From Pseudomonadota bacterium (GTDB taxonomy: Bacteria > Pseudomonadota > Alphaproteobacteria > Sphingomonadales > Sphingomonadaceae), in the NCBI GenBank assembly GCA_023417515.1, contig JAEZFL010000088.1:8566-72565 (forward strand): a stretch of DNA of 64,000 nucleotides, read 5' to 3'. Shown here in pieces: positions 32,905 through 41,693 of this stretch. Within the stretch, counting starts at the first letter, position 1, and the number at the start of each line of letters is the position of its first letter. Under the pieces are notes generated by a model, which was not told the origin of the DNA, did not search any database, and saw only the letters and a program-made list of their open reading frames with translations. The translations under genes were made by a program, and so were the position numbers.

Positions 32905-33507
32905 TCCGGACTGCTCCCGTTAGATGCGATGACGCTGATAGGCAGTTGCGCTACGAAAATCGCGATCCTGACTTTGCAGTCTCGCATTTTGACGTTGCCT
33001 TGCATCGAAGTTGAACGAGCATGGTGCCGCCGGTGTCACAGCGATCCGCCGGGGCGGCAATCCAGTTGCTGGATTTCGTAGCCTTAGCCGGCTTTGCGTC
33101 AGGATCGGGCGTTTCGGGACGTTGGCCAGGGGCCGCTGAGGAAGGCGGCGGACACCAGGAGCAGGCAGCTCGAATGTCCGCACTTCGGCCTCGCCACCTG
33201 CGCCTCAAGGGTCCGCGATGGGCGCACATCGGCCGACCCTCTCGGTGTGAACGAGATGCTCCGCCTTAAGGGGCTAAGCCTGGCCGGAAGCGGGACGTCC
33301 ACTTTGCGACTCAACCAGTGATAAGTAGACCCTGTGACTCCGGAATAAGCGGGGACGGCTGGCGGGAGACAATGGGGGAGGCGAAGTGGCGCCGCATAGC
33401 ATTGCTGCGTGCACTCCCTTGTAACCTACCTACTGACTTGCGGCGTGCCCCTCGTGGCGTGCAGACAGAATGCGCTCGCCTTCGTCGAATTGCACCCGGA
33501 ATTGCGA
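32905..33507. other. Intergenic region at the left border of the catabolic island
   Basis: About 600 bases contain no ORF with recognisable similarity on either strand. The stretch separates two leftward operons and includes several short phrases (GGCCGGAAGCGGGACGTCC near 33280) that resemble sequence near 23.1 kb. It probably holds the promoter of the esterase operon and decayed repeat sequence. Confidence 0.4.
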
Positions 33508-34275
33508 TCAACGGGCGCGGGCAAGGAAGGCGCGGACAGCATTCTTGTGTTCGTCCGATGCAGCCAGAAGCAGTTGTTGCCTATCCTCCAATGCGACCGC
33601 TGTGGATAGGCTTGGCGAGTCGCTGACAAGCGCGCTCTTGGTGAGACGGACGGCCGGCTCCGGCGTCGCCGCGATACGGTGCGCAAGTGCGCGGCCGGCG
33701 GCGTCCAACTCGGTCGCCGTTTCGCAGACAATGCTGAGGACACCAGCGGCGCGAGCACGCTCCGCCGACAGGAAATCGCCAGTGAGCATCAACTCGGCCG
33801 CCAGGGCCGAGCCGCCGATGCGTGGCAGCAGATAGCTCATTCCCATGTCGGCCCCCGAGAGGCCGATACGCACCGAAGCGATGTTCATCTTGAGATCAAG
33901 GGTGCCCAATCGAATGTCACAAGCCAGCAACAGCGCGAACCCTGCTCCGCAAGCGTGGCCCTTGCCGAGGCCGATGATCGGTTGGGGGGCCGCCTGCATC
34001 GCCCGGACGATCCCGCTGGCATTTTCCTGGAGAGCGGTCATTTCGGCGAATGAACCGCGCTCCAGGATTTCCTCCCAGGCATTGAGATCGAGTCCGCTGC
34101 AGAAGCTGGCGCCGCGCCCGGCGATGATGACGGCGCGGATCTCGCGCCTCATGTCGAGTGAGCGGAAATAGGAAGCGAGGAATGCGAGATCCTCGCTATC
34201 GAGAGAATTCAGCCGTTCGGGCCGGTCCAGAAGGACTGTTTCGACGCAGTCGTTGCGGTCAATGGTCACGGTCAT
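33508..34275 (-). CDS. Enoyl-CoA hydratase/isomerase family protein
   Basis: This 255-residue crotonase-fold protein has the oxyanion-hole segments GRGASFCSGLDLNAWEE and GLGKGHACGAGFALLLACDIRLG. The two hydratase glutamates are not at the usual places (GAGFALLLA and GLSGADMGMSYLLPR instead), so it may be an isomerase, hydrolase or other crotonase rather than a standard hydratase. It is the last gene of the long leftward operon and overlaps the acyl-CoA dehydrogenase gene by 4 bp. Confidence 0.88.
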   Translation of the reverse strand: MTVTIDRNDCVETVLLDRPERLNSLDSEDLAFLASYFRSLDMRREIRAVIIAGRGASFCSGLDLNAWEEILERGSFAEMTALQENASGIVRAMQAAPQPIIGLGKGHACGAGFALLLACDIRLGTLDLKMNIASVRIGLSGADMGMSYLLPRIGGSALAAELMLTGDFLSAERARAAGVLSIVCETATELDAAGRALAHRIAATPEPAVRLTKSALVSDSPSLSTAVALEDRQQLLLAASDEHKNAVRAFLARAR

Positions 34276-35435
34276 CGCGACAGCGACCGACCGACAATTT
34301 CCTTCATGATCTCGTTGGCGCCGCCATAGATGCGAGCCACGCGGCTATCGAGCCACATGCGGGAAATGGGATATTCAAGCATATAGCCGTAGCCGCCGTG
34401 AAGCTGCATGCAATCGTCCACGATCCGGCATTGGATGTCAGTGGACCAATATTTCAGCATGGCCGCTTCTTCGGGACGCAGGTCGCCGGCCATGAACTTG
34501 ATGACGCAGCGCTCAAGGAAGACACGCGCGACATCCGCATCCGTGACTGCATCCGCCAGCTTGAACCGGGAATTCTGGAAGTCGATCACGCGGCGTCCGA
34601 AAGCGGTCCTTTCACTCGCATAGGCCTTGGTGGCCGCGATCGCCGCATCCATCATGGCCACTGCGGCAATGCCCGTCAGCAGCCGCTCCTCGGTAAGGCG
34701 CTGGGTGAGCTGCTCGAAACCCTGGCCCTCCGACCCGCCGAGCAGGGCCGAGCCGGGTAGCCGGACCTCGTCAAAGAACAGCTCGGCAATGTCTGCGGAC
34801 CATTGGCCTAGCTTTTCGAGAGGCTCGCTGCGGCTGAAGCCGGCAAGGTCCTCGGTCTCGACCAGGAACAGGCTGATGCCGGCCTCCGTCTTGGCCGCAA
34901 GCACGATAAGATCGGCGCAGGCGCCGTTCGAGATGAACGTCTTCTGTCCGCTGACGAGAAAGTCCGACCCCGCCCGCACCGCCCGGGTGCGCATTCCCCG
35001 AAGGTCGCTCCCGGCGCCCGGCTCCGTCATGGCAATCGCGCCGATCCATTGACCGGTGGCCATCATCGGCAAAACGCGCGCGCGCTGCTCCTCGGTGCCG
35101 TAATGGTAGACATAGGGCGCTACGACGTCGCTGTGCAGCGACAAGACGGGTGCGGCCACGCCGGCGAGGACTTGTTCCTCAACGAGCGCCATAGCGGCGA
35201 GGAAATCGCTCCCAGAGCCGCCGAACTCCTCGGGCAGCCGAGGGCAGAGCAAGCCGAGCTCGCCGGCGCGCCGCCAAATAGCCGGCGGCGCCATTCCGGA
35301 CTGCTCCCATTCCTCGCGGTGCGGCGCGCATTCGCTGGTGAAGAAACGGCGAGCCGTGGCGCGCAACATGTCGTGCTCGTCGCTCCACGGGAGGGACGAT
35401 TGGAGTCCGGGTGAGGGATGGACCGTGCCGCTCAC
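34272..35435 (-). CDS. Acyl-CoA dehydrogenase, second of a tandem pair
   Basis: This 387-residue flavoprotein has the ACAD segments IGAIAMTEPGAGSDLRGMRTRA, FLVSGQKTFISNGACADLIV, ASERTAFGRRVIDFQ, LHGGYGYMLEYPISRMWLDSRVARIYGG and NEIMKEIVGRSL. The start is a GTG at 35435 overlapping the stop of the upstream dehydrogenase (GTGA), implying strict coupling; the open frame extends upstream without similarity. The position of the usual MCAD-type glutamate (YEGT) is YGGA, so the base is elsewhere or in the partner subunit. Confidence 0.9.
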   Translation of the reverse strand: MSGTVHPSPGLQSSLPWSDEHDMLRATARRFFTSECAPHREEWEQSGMAPPAIWRRAGELGLLCPRLPEEFGGSGSDFLAAMALVEEQVLAGVAAPVLSLHSDVVAPYVYHYGTEEQRARVLPMMATGQWIGAIAMTEPGAGSDLRGMRTRAVRAGSDFLVSGQKTFISNGACADLIVLAAKTEAGISLFLVETEDLAGFSRSEPLEKLGQWSADIAELFFDEVRLPGSALLGGSEGQGFEQLTQRLTEERLLTGIAAVAMMDAAIAATKAYASERTAFGRRVIDFQNSRFKLADAVTDADVARVFLERCVIKFMAGDLRPEEAAMLKYWSTDIQCRIVDDCMQLHGGYGYMLEYPISRMWLDSRVARIYGGANEIMKEIVGRSLSR

Positions 35436-36574
35436 AGGACCCGCCCGATCAGATCCTTCATGATCTCCGTGGTGCCGCCGGCGATACGCCCCAATCGTGA
35501 ATCGGCGTAGCGGGAGGAAATCGGGTAGTCGCGCATGTAGCCGTACCCTCCGAACAGCTGAAGACACTTGTCGATCACTTCAGAGCAGCGCTCGGTCGTC
35601 CACATCTTGACCATGGCGCCGCCGCGAGCGTCGAGCCGGTCCTCGATGAACAGATCGATGCACCGCTCGATATAAGCGCGCGCGATGGTGGCGATGGTTC
35701 GGCATTCGGCAAGTGTGAAGCGGACATGCTGGTGTTCGATCAGCTTCCTGCCGAAGGTTTCGCGCTCCCGCGCATAGGCCGTTGCCTCGTCGACCGCGGC
35801 TTCCATGTTAGCGACGGCGGACATCGCCATGATCAGCCGTTCCTCCGGAAGGCGGTCCATCAGCTGGAAGAAACCGAGTCCTTCGGCGCCGCCGAGCAGA
35901 TTGCGCCGCGGCACGGGCACCGAGTCGAAAAAGAGTTCGGACGTATCCTGCGCTTTGACTCCGACCTTGCGGAGGTTGCGGCCGAGGGCGAAGCCCGGCG
36001 CGTCGCGGGTGTCTACGATAAGGAGGCTGACGCCCCCCGCCCGCGCCGCCGAGTCCGTCTTCGCGGCAACCACGATGAGCTCGGCATTCTGCGCGTTGCT
36101 GATGAAGGTCTTGCGGCCGTCCAAGACGTAATGATCGCCATCGAGACGGGCACGGGTGGTGATCGCCTGCAGATCGCTTCCGGCGCCGGGCTCGGTCATG
36201 GCAATGGCCGAGACAATTTCCCCGCTCGCCATGGCGGGAAGGAAGCGGGCGCGCTGCTCGTCGGTGCCGTAGAGCTCGATGTACGGCGCGACGATGTCGC
36301 TGTGCAGGTAGAACGGCAGCTCGGTGAAACCGAGACGCGTCTGCTCCTCGATGATCACCATGCAATGGTAGAGGTCGCCCCCGCCGCCGCCAAAGCGGGG
36401 ACTGACCTTCGTCGCAAGCAGACCAGCAGCCCCGGCCTTGAGCCATAAGTCGCGGTCGATCCTGAGCGCCTTTCGCCAAGCCTTGAGGTGCGGAAGACAC
36501 TCGGTTTCGAGGAACCGTCGGACACCCGACCGGAACTGCTCATGCTCCGGCGTGTAGTAAGGTGAGTTGATCAT
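35432..36574 (-). CDS. Acyl-CoA dehydrogenase, first of a tandem pair
   Basis: This 380-residue flavoprotein has SAIAMTEPGAGSDLQAITTRA, YVLDGRKTFISNAQNAELIVVA, ARERETFGRKLIEHQ and LFGGYGYMRDYPISSRYADSRLGRIAGGTTEIMK. As in its partner, the MCAD-type glutamate position is replaced (IAGGT). Two coupled, similar-length ACADs recall the heteromeric ACADs used for steroid and bile-acid side chains (ChsE-type), but homodimers with different specificity are also possible. Confidence 0.92.
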   Translation of the reverse strand: MINSPYYTPEHEQFRSGVRRFLETECLPHLKAWRKALRIDRDLWLKAGAAGLLATKVSPRFGGGGGDLYHCMVIIEEQTRLGFTELPFYLHSDIVAPYIELYGTDEQRARFLPAMASGEIVSAIAMTEPGAGSDLQAITTRARLDGDHYVLDGRKTFISNAQNAELIVVAAKTDSAARAGGVSLLIVDTRDAPGFALGRNLRKVGVKAQDTSELFFDSVPVPRRNLLGGAEGLGFFQLMDRLPEERLIMAMSAVANMEAAVDEATAYARERETFGRKLIEHQHVRFTLAECRTIATIARAYIERCIDLFIEDRLDARGGAMVKMWTTERCSEVIDKCLQLFGGYGYMRDYPISSRYADSRLGRIAGGTTEIMKDLIGRVL

Positions 36575-36619
36575 ATCGACGGGGGGCAGGCGCGCGGATC
36601 TGGGTCCGCTCGCCGATCC

Positions 36620-38935
36620 TTAGAAGTTGAATCGAAGCTCGACGGCATAGGTATCGCCAAAGCCGGGACTCCTCGTGGTGATGGTCGCGTTGGGGAAAGG
36701 GAATGCCGACCCGACGCCTAGCGAACGCTCGTCGGTGATGTTGCGGCCCCAGACGTAGAGGCCCCAACGCCTGCTTTCATCCTGAACGCCAACGCGGAAG
36801 TTAAGCGTGGTCACGCCCTCGCTGACCACGGTCGTGGTGGCGTTTGGAAGGTTGAAAGTCTCGCCCCGATGATTGACGTCCCCGCGTAGGTAGCCCTGGA
36901 CCCGTCCGAAAAGCGCGAACTCGTACTGCGCGCCGGCGCTGCCGGTCCATTGCGGCAGGTTCGGGAAGTTGCGTCCCTCGAGCGGATTACCCGGGAACGA
37001 CACATATTCGGTGTTGAGATAGCCGAGGTTGGCATCGAGCCTCAGGCCCCGCACCGGCTGGGCGTCCAGCTCGACCTCGACACCTTGGCTTCGAGCCGTC
37101 GCGGCGTTGCGGATCAGGAAGGAAAGACCGGTGAAGACCTGCTCCTGCTTGTCGTCCCAGTCCATGTGGAAGGCGGAAATGTTGAAGCGCAGTCGCCGGT
37201 CGAAGAGGATAGTCTTGAAGCCCACCTCATAATTGCTGACGAATTCCGGATCGAACCCGAACGGATCGGCCGGGCTGAACGGCGGCGAAATCACATCCGT
37301 CTGGAAGCCACCCGCCTTGAAGCCGCGGCTGTAGCGGGCATAAGCGATGTGATTGGGCGTAAACGCGTAGGTGAGACTTGCATCGCCGGTGAACTGCCCT
37401 TCCGAATAGGTCTCGTTGCGCAGCGGCACGCTCACCGCGAAATTCGGAATGATCGAGCCGCCAAGCCCGCCGCTATATTGCTGGGTGTAGAACTGGCGGT
37501 AGGTGAAGTTCTTCTCTTCGTGCGTGTAGCGGATGCCGGCCGCCAAGGTCAGCCGTTCGGTGATGTCGAACGACGCCGACGCGAAGGCCGCGTAGCTGCT
37601 GCTTTCGATCTCGGATTCAGTGCGCGCTTGCTCACCGTTGTAATTGGGAAAAACGATGCCCGCGAGGTTCCCAACCAGTAGCGAGGGCATGTCGGCGCCC
37701 AGTCGGATGCGTCGGACGTTCTGCGTGTCCTCGCCATAATAATAGAGACCGAGGATCCAATTAAGACGGTTGTCGCCGTTGGACGTGAGCCGGAACTCTT
37801 GGCTCCAATTCTCTCCATTTTCCTGGCGGCCGACCTCGAAGGCGTCGACGGGCAGACCATCCGAATCGTCGTTGAAGTCGGAATTATACTGCCGGATCGC
37901 GCTCAATGAGGTGAAAGTCGCGAAATCCAGGTCCGCATCCACTCGAGCCGACACACCGTAGAGCTCGCGCCGCGCGAATTCGGACGAGTTGAGCTGGACG
38001 ATGTTGTCGGTTGGATCCTGGGCCGGGATGCCGGCGAAGAGCGGCAGGGCGGCGAGCGTCACGGGCCCGGTCTCGAGCGCGGTTGTGCCGTCCTCCGTAA
38101 AATAGTCGCCGGACAGTCGCAGGCGCACCGTCTCGGAAACGTTGGCGAGCAGCACCAGGCGCGCGCCCTGCGACGAAAGGTCGTTCAGACGGTCGCCCGT
38201 GGTCGTGTTGAGAATGAAGCCGTCGCGCTGACGATGCACCCCGGAAATTCGCATCATCAGCTGGTCGTCGACGATCGCTCCCCCCGCGCTCGCCCGGAGC
38301 TGAAAGAAATCGAAATTACCGTAGCTGATGTCACCGGAAACGAACGCTTCATTGGTCGGATCGCTGGTGATGATGTTGATCGCGCCGCCGATCGTGTTCT
38401 TGCCGTAAAGTGTGCCCTGCGGCCCGCGAAGCACCTCGACCCGCTCGACATCGTTGAGGATCGTGTTGAACGTGGGATCGCGTCCTTGATAGACCTCGTC
38501 GATGTACACGCCGACGGCCGGCGGGAATCCGGCGTTGATGTTGCTCTGAGAGCTCACGCCGCGGATGGCGATAGCGGGCGAGTTGGTGCCCGGAGTGAAC
38601 AGCACGTTCGGCACTTTCGAGCCGATCTCGATCAGGAAGCTGGCGTTGATGCCCTCGATCTCTTCCGCGCCGAGGCTGGTGACCGACAGCGGTACTTCGA
38701 TTTCGCGTTCCCGCCGGCGCTGCGCAGTGACCACGACCTCGGAATCCACCTGACCCTGAGTGGCCGTGTTTTGATGGTCCACCTGCGCACGATCTGCCGA
38801 GGCCTCGGGCTGTTCCCCCGCGTCGGCACTGGCCTGTGCCCACGCGGGCGTCGCCATCGTCAGGAGCAGTGTAGTCGACGAAAGCGCCAGCGCGCGCGCC
38901 GCATTTCCCATTCTTTTCCCGCTCTCGATCATCAT
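36620..38935 (-). CDS. TonB-dependent receptor inside the acyl-CoA operon
   Basis: This protein of about 771 residues has a signal peptide ending TMATPAWAQA, a TonB-box region (VDSEVVVTAQRRRERE), a plug with PAIAIRGVSSQSNINAGFPPAVGVYIDEV and LRGPQGTLYGKNTIGGAINI, and a barrel ending VELRFNF. A strong AAGGAGG precedes a double ATG at 38935/38932. It lies between two crotonase/ACAD blocks on the same strand, so the imported compound is probably the substrate of this pathway. Confidence 0.94.
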   Translation of the reverse strand: MMIESGKRMGNAARALALSSTTLLLTMATPAWAQASADAGEQPEASADRAQVDHQNTATQGQVDSEVVVTAQRRREREIEVPLSVTSLGAEEIEGINASFLIEIGSKVPNVLFTPGTNSPAIAIRGVSSQSNINAGFPPAVGVYIDEVYQGRDPTFNTILNDVERVEVLRGPQGTLYGKNTIGGAINIITSDPTNEAFVSGDISYGNFDFFQLRASAGGAIVDDQLMMRISGVHRQRDGFILNTTTGDRLNDLSSQGARLVLLANVSETVRLRLSGDYFTEDGTTALETGPVTLAALPLFAGIPAQDPTDNIVQLNSSEFARRELYGVSARVDADLDFATFTSLSAIRQYNSDFNDDSDGLPVDAFEVGRQENGENWSQEFRLTSNGDNRLNWILGLYYYGEDTQNVRRIRLGADMPSLLVGNLAGIVFPNYNGEQARTESEIESSSYAAFASASFDITERLTLAAGIRYTHEEKNFTYRQFYTQQYSGGLGGSIIPNFAVSVPLRNETYSEGQFTGDASLTYAFTPNHIAYARYSRGFKAGGFQTDVISPPFSPADPFGFDPEFVSNYEVGFKTILFDRRLRFNISAFHMDWDDKQEQVFTGLSFLIRNAATARSQGVEVELDAQPVRGLRLDANLGYLNTEYVSFPGNPLEGRNFPNLPQWTGSAGAQYEFALFGRVQGYLRGDVNHRGETFNLPNATTTVVSEGVTTLNFRVGVQDESRRWGLYVWGRNITDERSLGVGSAFPFPNATITTRSPGFGDTYAVELRFNF

Positions 38936-38973
38936 ATTAGCTCCCCTCCTTGCCGGCATGATTTCCCGATGGA

Positions 38974-39873
38974 TCACTCGGCGTCGTTTTGCCCGTCGTT
39001 GCTGTTTTTTGACCGGAACGGCTCCTCGCCGGGCCGGTAACTGCGGGCCACATTCGCGTGGACTCCGGTCGGATCGACCGGCAGGCCGTGGATTTCCATT
39101 GCATGGCTGTGCGCCAAATGGTGCAGCGCGAAGGCGTTCTGCATGGCGACATGACGGCCCTGCGCGTCCTGGGCCGCGTTGACCGCGAGCTTCACCATTC
39201 TCGTGGCGAATGTCGGCTGGCGGGCAATGCGGCGGGCGAGCTCAAGCGTCGTCTCAATCAGTTCGGCGCGCGGAACCACGCGGTTGACCATGCCGAGCAT
39301 ACGCGCCTCCTCGGCACCGATCGGCTCTCCCGTCAGCAGCATTTCCTTCGCCTTGCGGGTGCCGAGTTCATAGGGGTAGGCGAACCATTCTACGCCGGCG
39401 ATGCCCATCGCTACCGTCACTTCCTGGAACTCGGCGTCGTCGGAGGCGAGAATGAGATCGCACGGCCAACACAGCAGCAAGCCGCCCGAGACACAGCGGC
39501 CCTGCACCGCGGCGATCGTAATCTTGGGCAGGTTGCGCCAGCGCTCGCAAAAACCGGTGTAGATCTCCTCCTCGCGCGACATGCGCCCTTCGGCCCCCGG
39601 CCGGCGGTGCTGGCGTGACGTGGTGACCGGCGGGTAACGGTCCTGGTTGTCGAGGTGGTCGCGCTCTCGGACGTCGTGCCCGGCCGAGAAATGCTTGCCG
39701 TTGGCCGACAGCACGATCACGCGCACCGCATCGTCTCCGGCGGCCCGGTCGAAGGCTGCGTTCAGCTCGTAGAGGAACTGCGTGTCCTGAGCGTTCGCCG
39801 CCTCGCCCCGATCGAGGACGATATGGGCGATGCCCTCGCCGGTTTCGTAGCGGATGCGTGGGGATTCGGTCAC
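38974..39873 (-). CDS. Enoyl-CoA hydratase family protein with an internal insertion
   Basis: This 299-residue crotonase has GKHFSAGHDVRERDHLDN, then an extra segment of roughly 30 residues (SRQHRRPGAEGRMSREEE region), and AAVQGRCVSGGLLLCWPCDLILASDDAEFQEVTVAMG. The inserted loop and long C terminus are seen in some actinobacterial and sphingomonad EchA-like proteins acting on large substrates. The ATG at 39873 overlaps the stop of the SCP2-like gene by 4 bp. Confidence 0.86.
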   Translation of the reverse strand: MTESPRIRYETGEGIAHIVLDRGEAANAQDTQFLYELNAAFDRAAGDDAVRVIVLSANGKHFSAGHDVRERDHLDNQDRYPPVTTSRQHRRPGAEGRMSREEEIYTGFCERWRNLPKITIAAVQGRCVSGGLLLCWPCDLILASDDAEFQEVTVAMGIAGVEWFAYPYELGTRKAKEMLLTGEPIGAEEARMLGMVNRVVPRAELIETTLELARRIARQPTFATRMVKLAVNAAQDAQGRHVAMQNAFALHHLAHSHAMEIHGLPVDPTGVHANVARSYRPGEEPFRSKNSNDGQNDAE

Positions 39874-40289
39874 GCCGTGACCTCCGCCAACTCGTTGTGC
39901 ATGCCGTGGAAGGAGGGCGGCACCTTGGCATGGCCGCCATTGCTCTTGAGCTTGCCCGACTGGGCGCCAAGCGCCTGAAGCCGGGAATATTCCGCCCGCG
40001 TCGCCTCCTCGATCTTCATTCGGGCGAGCTGCAGAACGAAGTCATAGTCGGCCACCGTCTTGAGGTCGGCCTCCTCGATCTCGCCCTCATGCAAGCTCGC
40101 CGTGCCCCCTGAAATGTAGCAGTGCCAGGCGATGACCCCATCGCCGTCCGCATCGAGATGGGCGGGCACGCCGGTGAACACCTCGCAGATCGACAGCTCG
40201 GCTTCGGGAGCCGCCGCCGTGTAGCGGTCCAGCAGCGCCTTCAGGGCCTCGAACCAGGCGGGACTGGCAAACTCGACTTTTCCGGTCAT
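39870..40289 (-). CDS. SCP2-like small protein
   Basis: The 139-residue product has VEFASPAWFEALKALLDRY, ICEVFTGVPAHL and VIAWHCYISGGTASLHEGEIEEADLKTVADYDF, a pattern compatible with a sterol-carrier-protein-2-like lipid-binding fold, followed by a basic C-terminal tail. A role as binding partner or scaffold for the CoA thioester or acid is an inference. The ATG at 40289 has GAGG upstream; an in-frame ATG at 40307 overlapping the upstream gene is an alternative. Confidence 0.68.
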   Translation of the reverse strand: MTGKVEFASPAWFEALKALLDRYTAAAPEAELSICEVFTGVPAHLDADGDGVIAWHCYISGGTASLHEGEIEEADLKTVADYDFVLQLARMKIEEATRAEYSRLQALGAQSGKLKSNGGHAKVPPSFHGMHNELAEVTA

Positions 40290-40299
40290 CGTGGCCGCC

Positions 40300-41193
40300 T
40301 CAACCATATTGGGACTGATATGCGGGACGAACGAGCAGCATCCGCTCGTGCTGAGGCCCTTCGGAGCGATAGCCTTGCCACGCGTCGCGGCCGATGAGGC
40401 GCGCGAGGGCGGGATCGTGCTGCCCCAATATCTCATCCGGCATGTCGTCGTAGGTCTCGGCCGGAAAGACGTAATTGCGGCAGAATGCGGTGGCGATGTG
40501 AGCGCGCATCCCCTCGCTCGTCTTCGGCATGGTGCAGTGCCAGGTGTTGCCGCTGAAGACGACGAGCGAGCCCGGCCGGATATCGGTCGGCACGTAAGTG
40601 CCTTCCTTGAGCAGCCCTCCGGCGAAGTCCGGCTGCTCGCCTTCCGTCGGGTGCCGGCACCAGCGGTGGCTTCCGGGCACGAAGGCGAAGGTGCCATTCT
40701 CGCGCGTATAGTCCGTCAGAATCCAGCTGACGTTGCAGACCGAGCTGTAGAACGGAAGGGGAGTCGGAACGCCGACGCTGTCGCAATGCATGAGCGTTGG
40801 CTTCGCGGGGCCGTCCTTGAGGAAGGCGACCATCGAATAAAGCTGCACGCTTTGGCCCAACAAGTAGGCGGCGAAGGTGCGCGTCACCGGGTGCATCAGC
40901 GCCTCGATGAACAGCGGGTCGCGGCTCAGCAGGTGGAACAGCTGGCGCCCGGCAGCCGGCCTGTCAGCATGCTTGTTGAGCGCCACCGCGGCGGCATCCT
41001 CCTCGGCGGCCATTTCCTTCAGCCGCTCCAGCAGTGCCCGCGACATGGCGGGATCGATGCCCGTCTTCTCCGGCGGAACTACGGTGAAGCCGAAGGCTTC
41101 GAGTTCCGCAAGGTTGGTTTCGAGGCCGAGGTCGCGTGCCTTGCGGTACGTCTCGGCCATCCCCGCCACCGAGGGCCAGTCACCGATCTCCAT
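40300..41193 (-). CDS. Phytanoyl-CoA dioxygenase family Fe(II)/2-oxoglutarate oxygenase
   Basis: This 297-residue protein of the PhyH family has the facial triad His136-x-Asp138 (LMHCDSVG) with distal His219 (GNTWHCTMP) and a downstream Arg230 suited to bind 2-oxoglutarate. These enzymes hydroxylate acyl-CoAs or other hydrophobic substrates. The ATG at 41193 is preferred because AGGAG lies 6 bases upstream; it overlaps the SnoaL-like gene by 14 bp. In this operon it could add the hydroxyl that lets a blocked acyl-CoA be cleaved. Confidence 0.88.
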   Translation of the reverse strand: MEIGDWPSVAGMAETYRKARDLGLETNLAELEAFGFTVVPPEKTGIDPAMSRALLERLKEMAAEEDAAAVALNKHADRPAAGRQLFHLLSRDPLFIEALMHPVTRTFAAYLLGQSVQLYSMVAFLKDGPAKPTLMHCDSVGVPTPLPFYSSVCNVSWILTDYTRENGTFAFVPGSHRWCRHPTEGEQPDFAGGLLKEGTYVPTDIRPGSLVVFSGNTWHCTMPKTSEGMRAHIATAFCRNYVFPAETYDDMPDEILGQHDPALARLIGRDAWQGYRSEGPQHERMLLVRPAYQSQYG

Positions 41194-41692
41194 GTGTCGC
41201 TCCTGCTGCAAGATTGGTTGAGCCGGCGCCCGTACCCGATACCGGCGTCCCAGCCCGCGACGTGAAAATGCGGGTCAGTCTATGCTCCTGAATTCGCCAC
41301 CCATCCCCCGTTCGGACGAAGCGGTCCTCGCAGACGCCGACGGTCGAGGCCGGCCGTACCCCGCGCAGCCCCGCCGCGTCGGCGTCGTCCGGATTGTCGA
41401 ACACGGTAAGATAGCAAATCCCCTCAGCGGTGTCGGGTCCCGTCACGGTGACAAGCTGGTTGGTGACGATGTGGAGCATGGTGATGCGGAGTCCGGCCAG
41501 GGCGACCAGAGATGCGTGGATGGCCGAGTGGCCGACGAAGGGGGGATATTCGGGGATCACGATGCGTGCATCGGCCGTGAACAAGGCGGCGAAACCTTCG
41601 GCATCGCCGCGGTCGGCGGCGAGGGCATAGCGTATTTGCAGGCGCTCGCATTCCCGTTCGGCGAGGAGGCGCTGGAGATCGGCTGCGGCCAT
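41180..41692 (-). CDS. SnoaL/NTF2-like protein
   Basis: This 170-residue protein has the N-terminal helix and cone-shaped alpha+beta barrel pattern of the SnoaL-like family (PF13577): ECERLQIRYALAADRGDAEGFAALFTADARIVIP and GDGWRIQEHRLTRIFTSR. Members include ring dehydratases, isomerases and inactive binding proteins, so the reaction cannot be named. It overlaps the oxygenase gene and is one base from the acyl-CoA ligase gene. Confidence 0.85.
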   Translation of the reverse strand: MAAADLQRLLAERECERLQIRYALAADRGDAEGFAALFTADARIVIPEYPPFVGHSAIHASLVALAGLRITMLHIVTNQLVTVTGPDTAEGICYLTVFDNPDDADAAGLRGVRPASTVGVCEDRFVRTGDGWRIQEHRLTRIFTSRAGTPVSGTGAGSTNLAAGATHGDR

Positions 41693-41693
41693 A

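Noticed and set aside
30361..33081. 906-codon plus-strand frame across the ROK, SDR and esterase genes
   Set aside because: It spans three well-supported minus-strand genes and lacks domain-like sequence.
39001..39010. T-run near 39.0 kb as a terminator
   Set aside because: It lies inside the 3' coding part of the crotonase gene with no adjacent stem.
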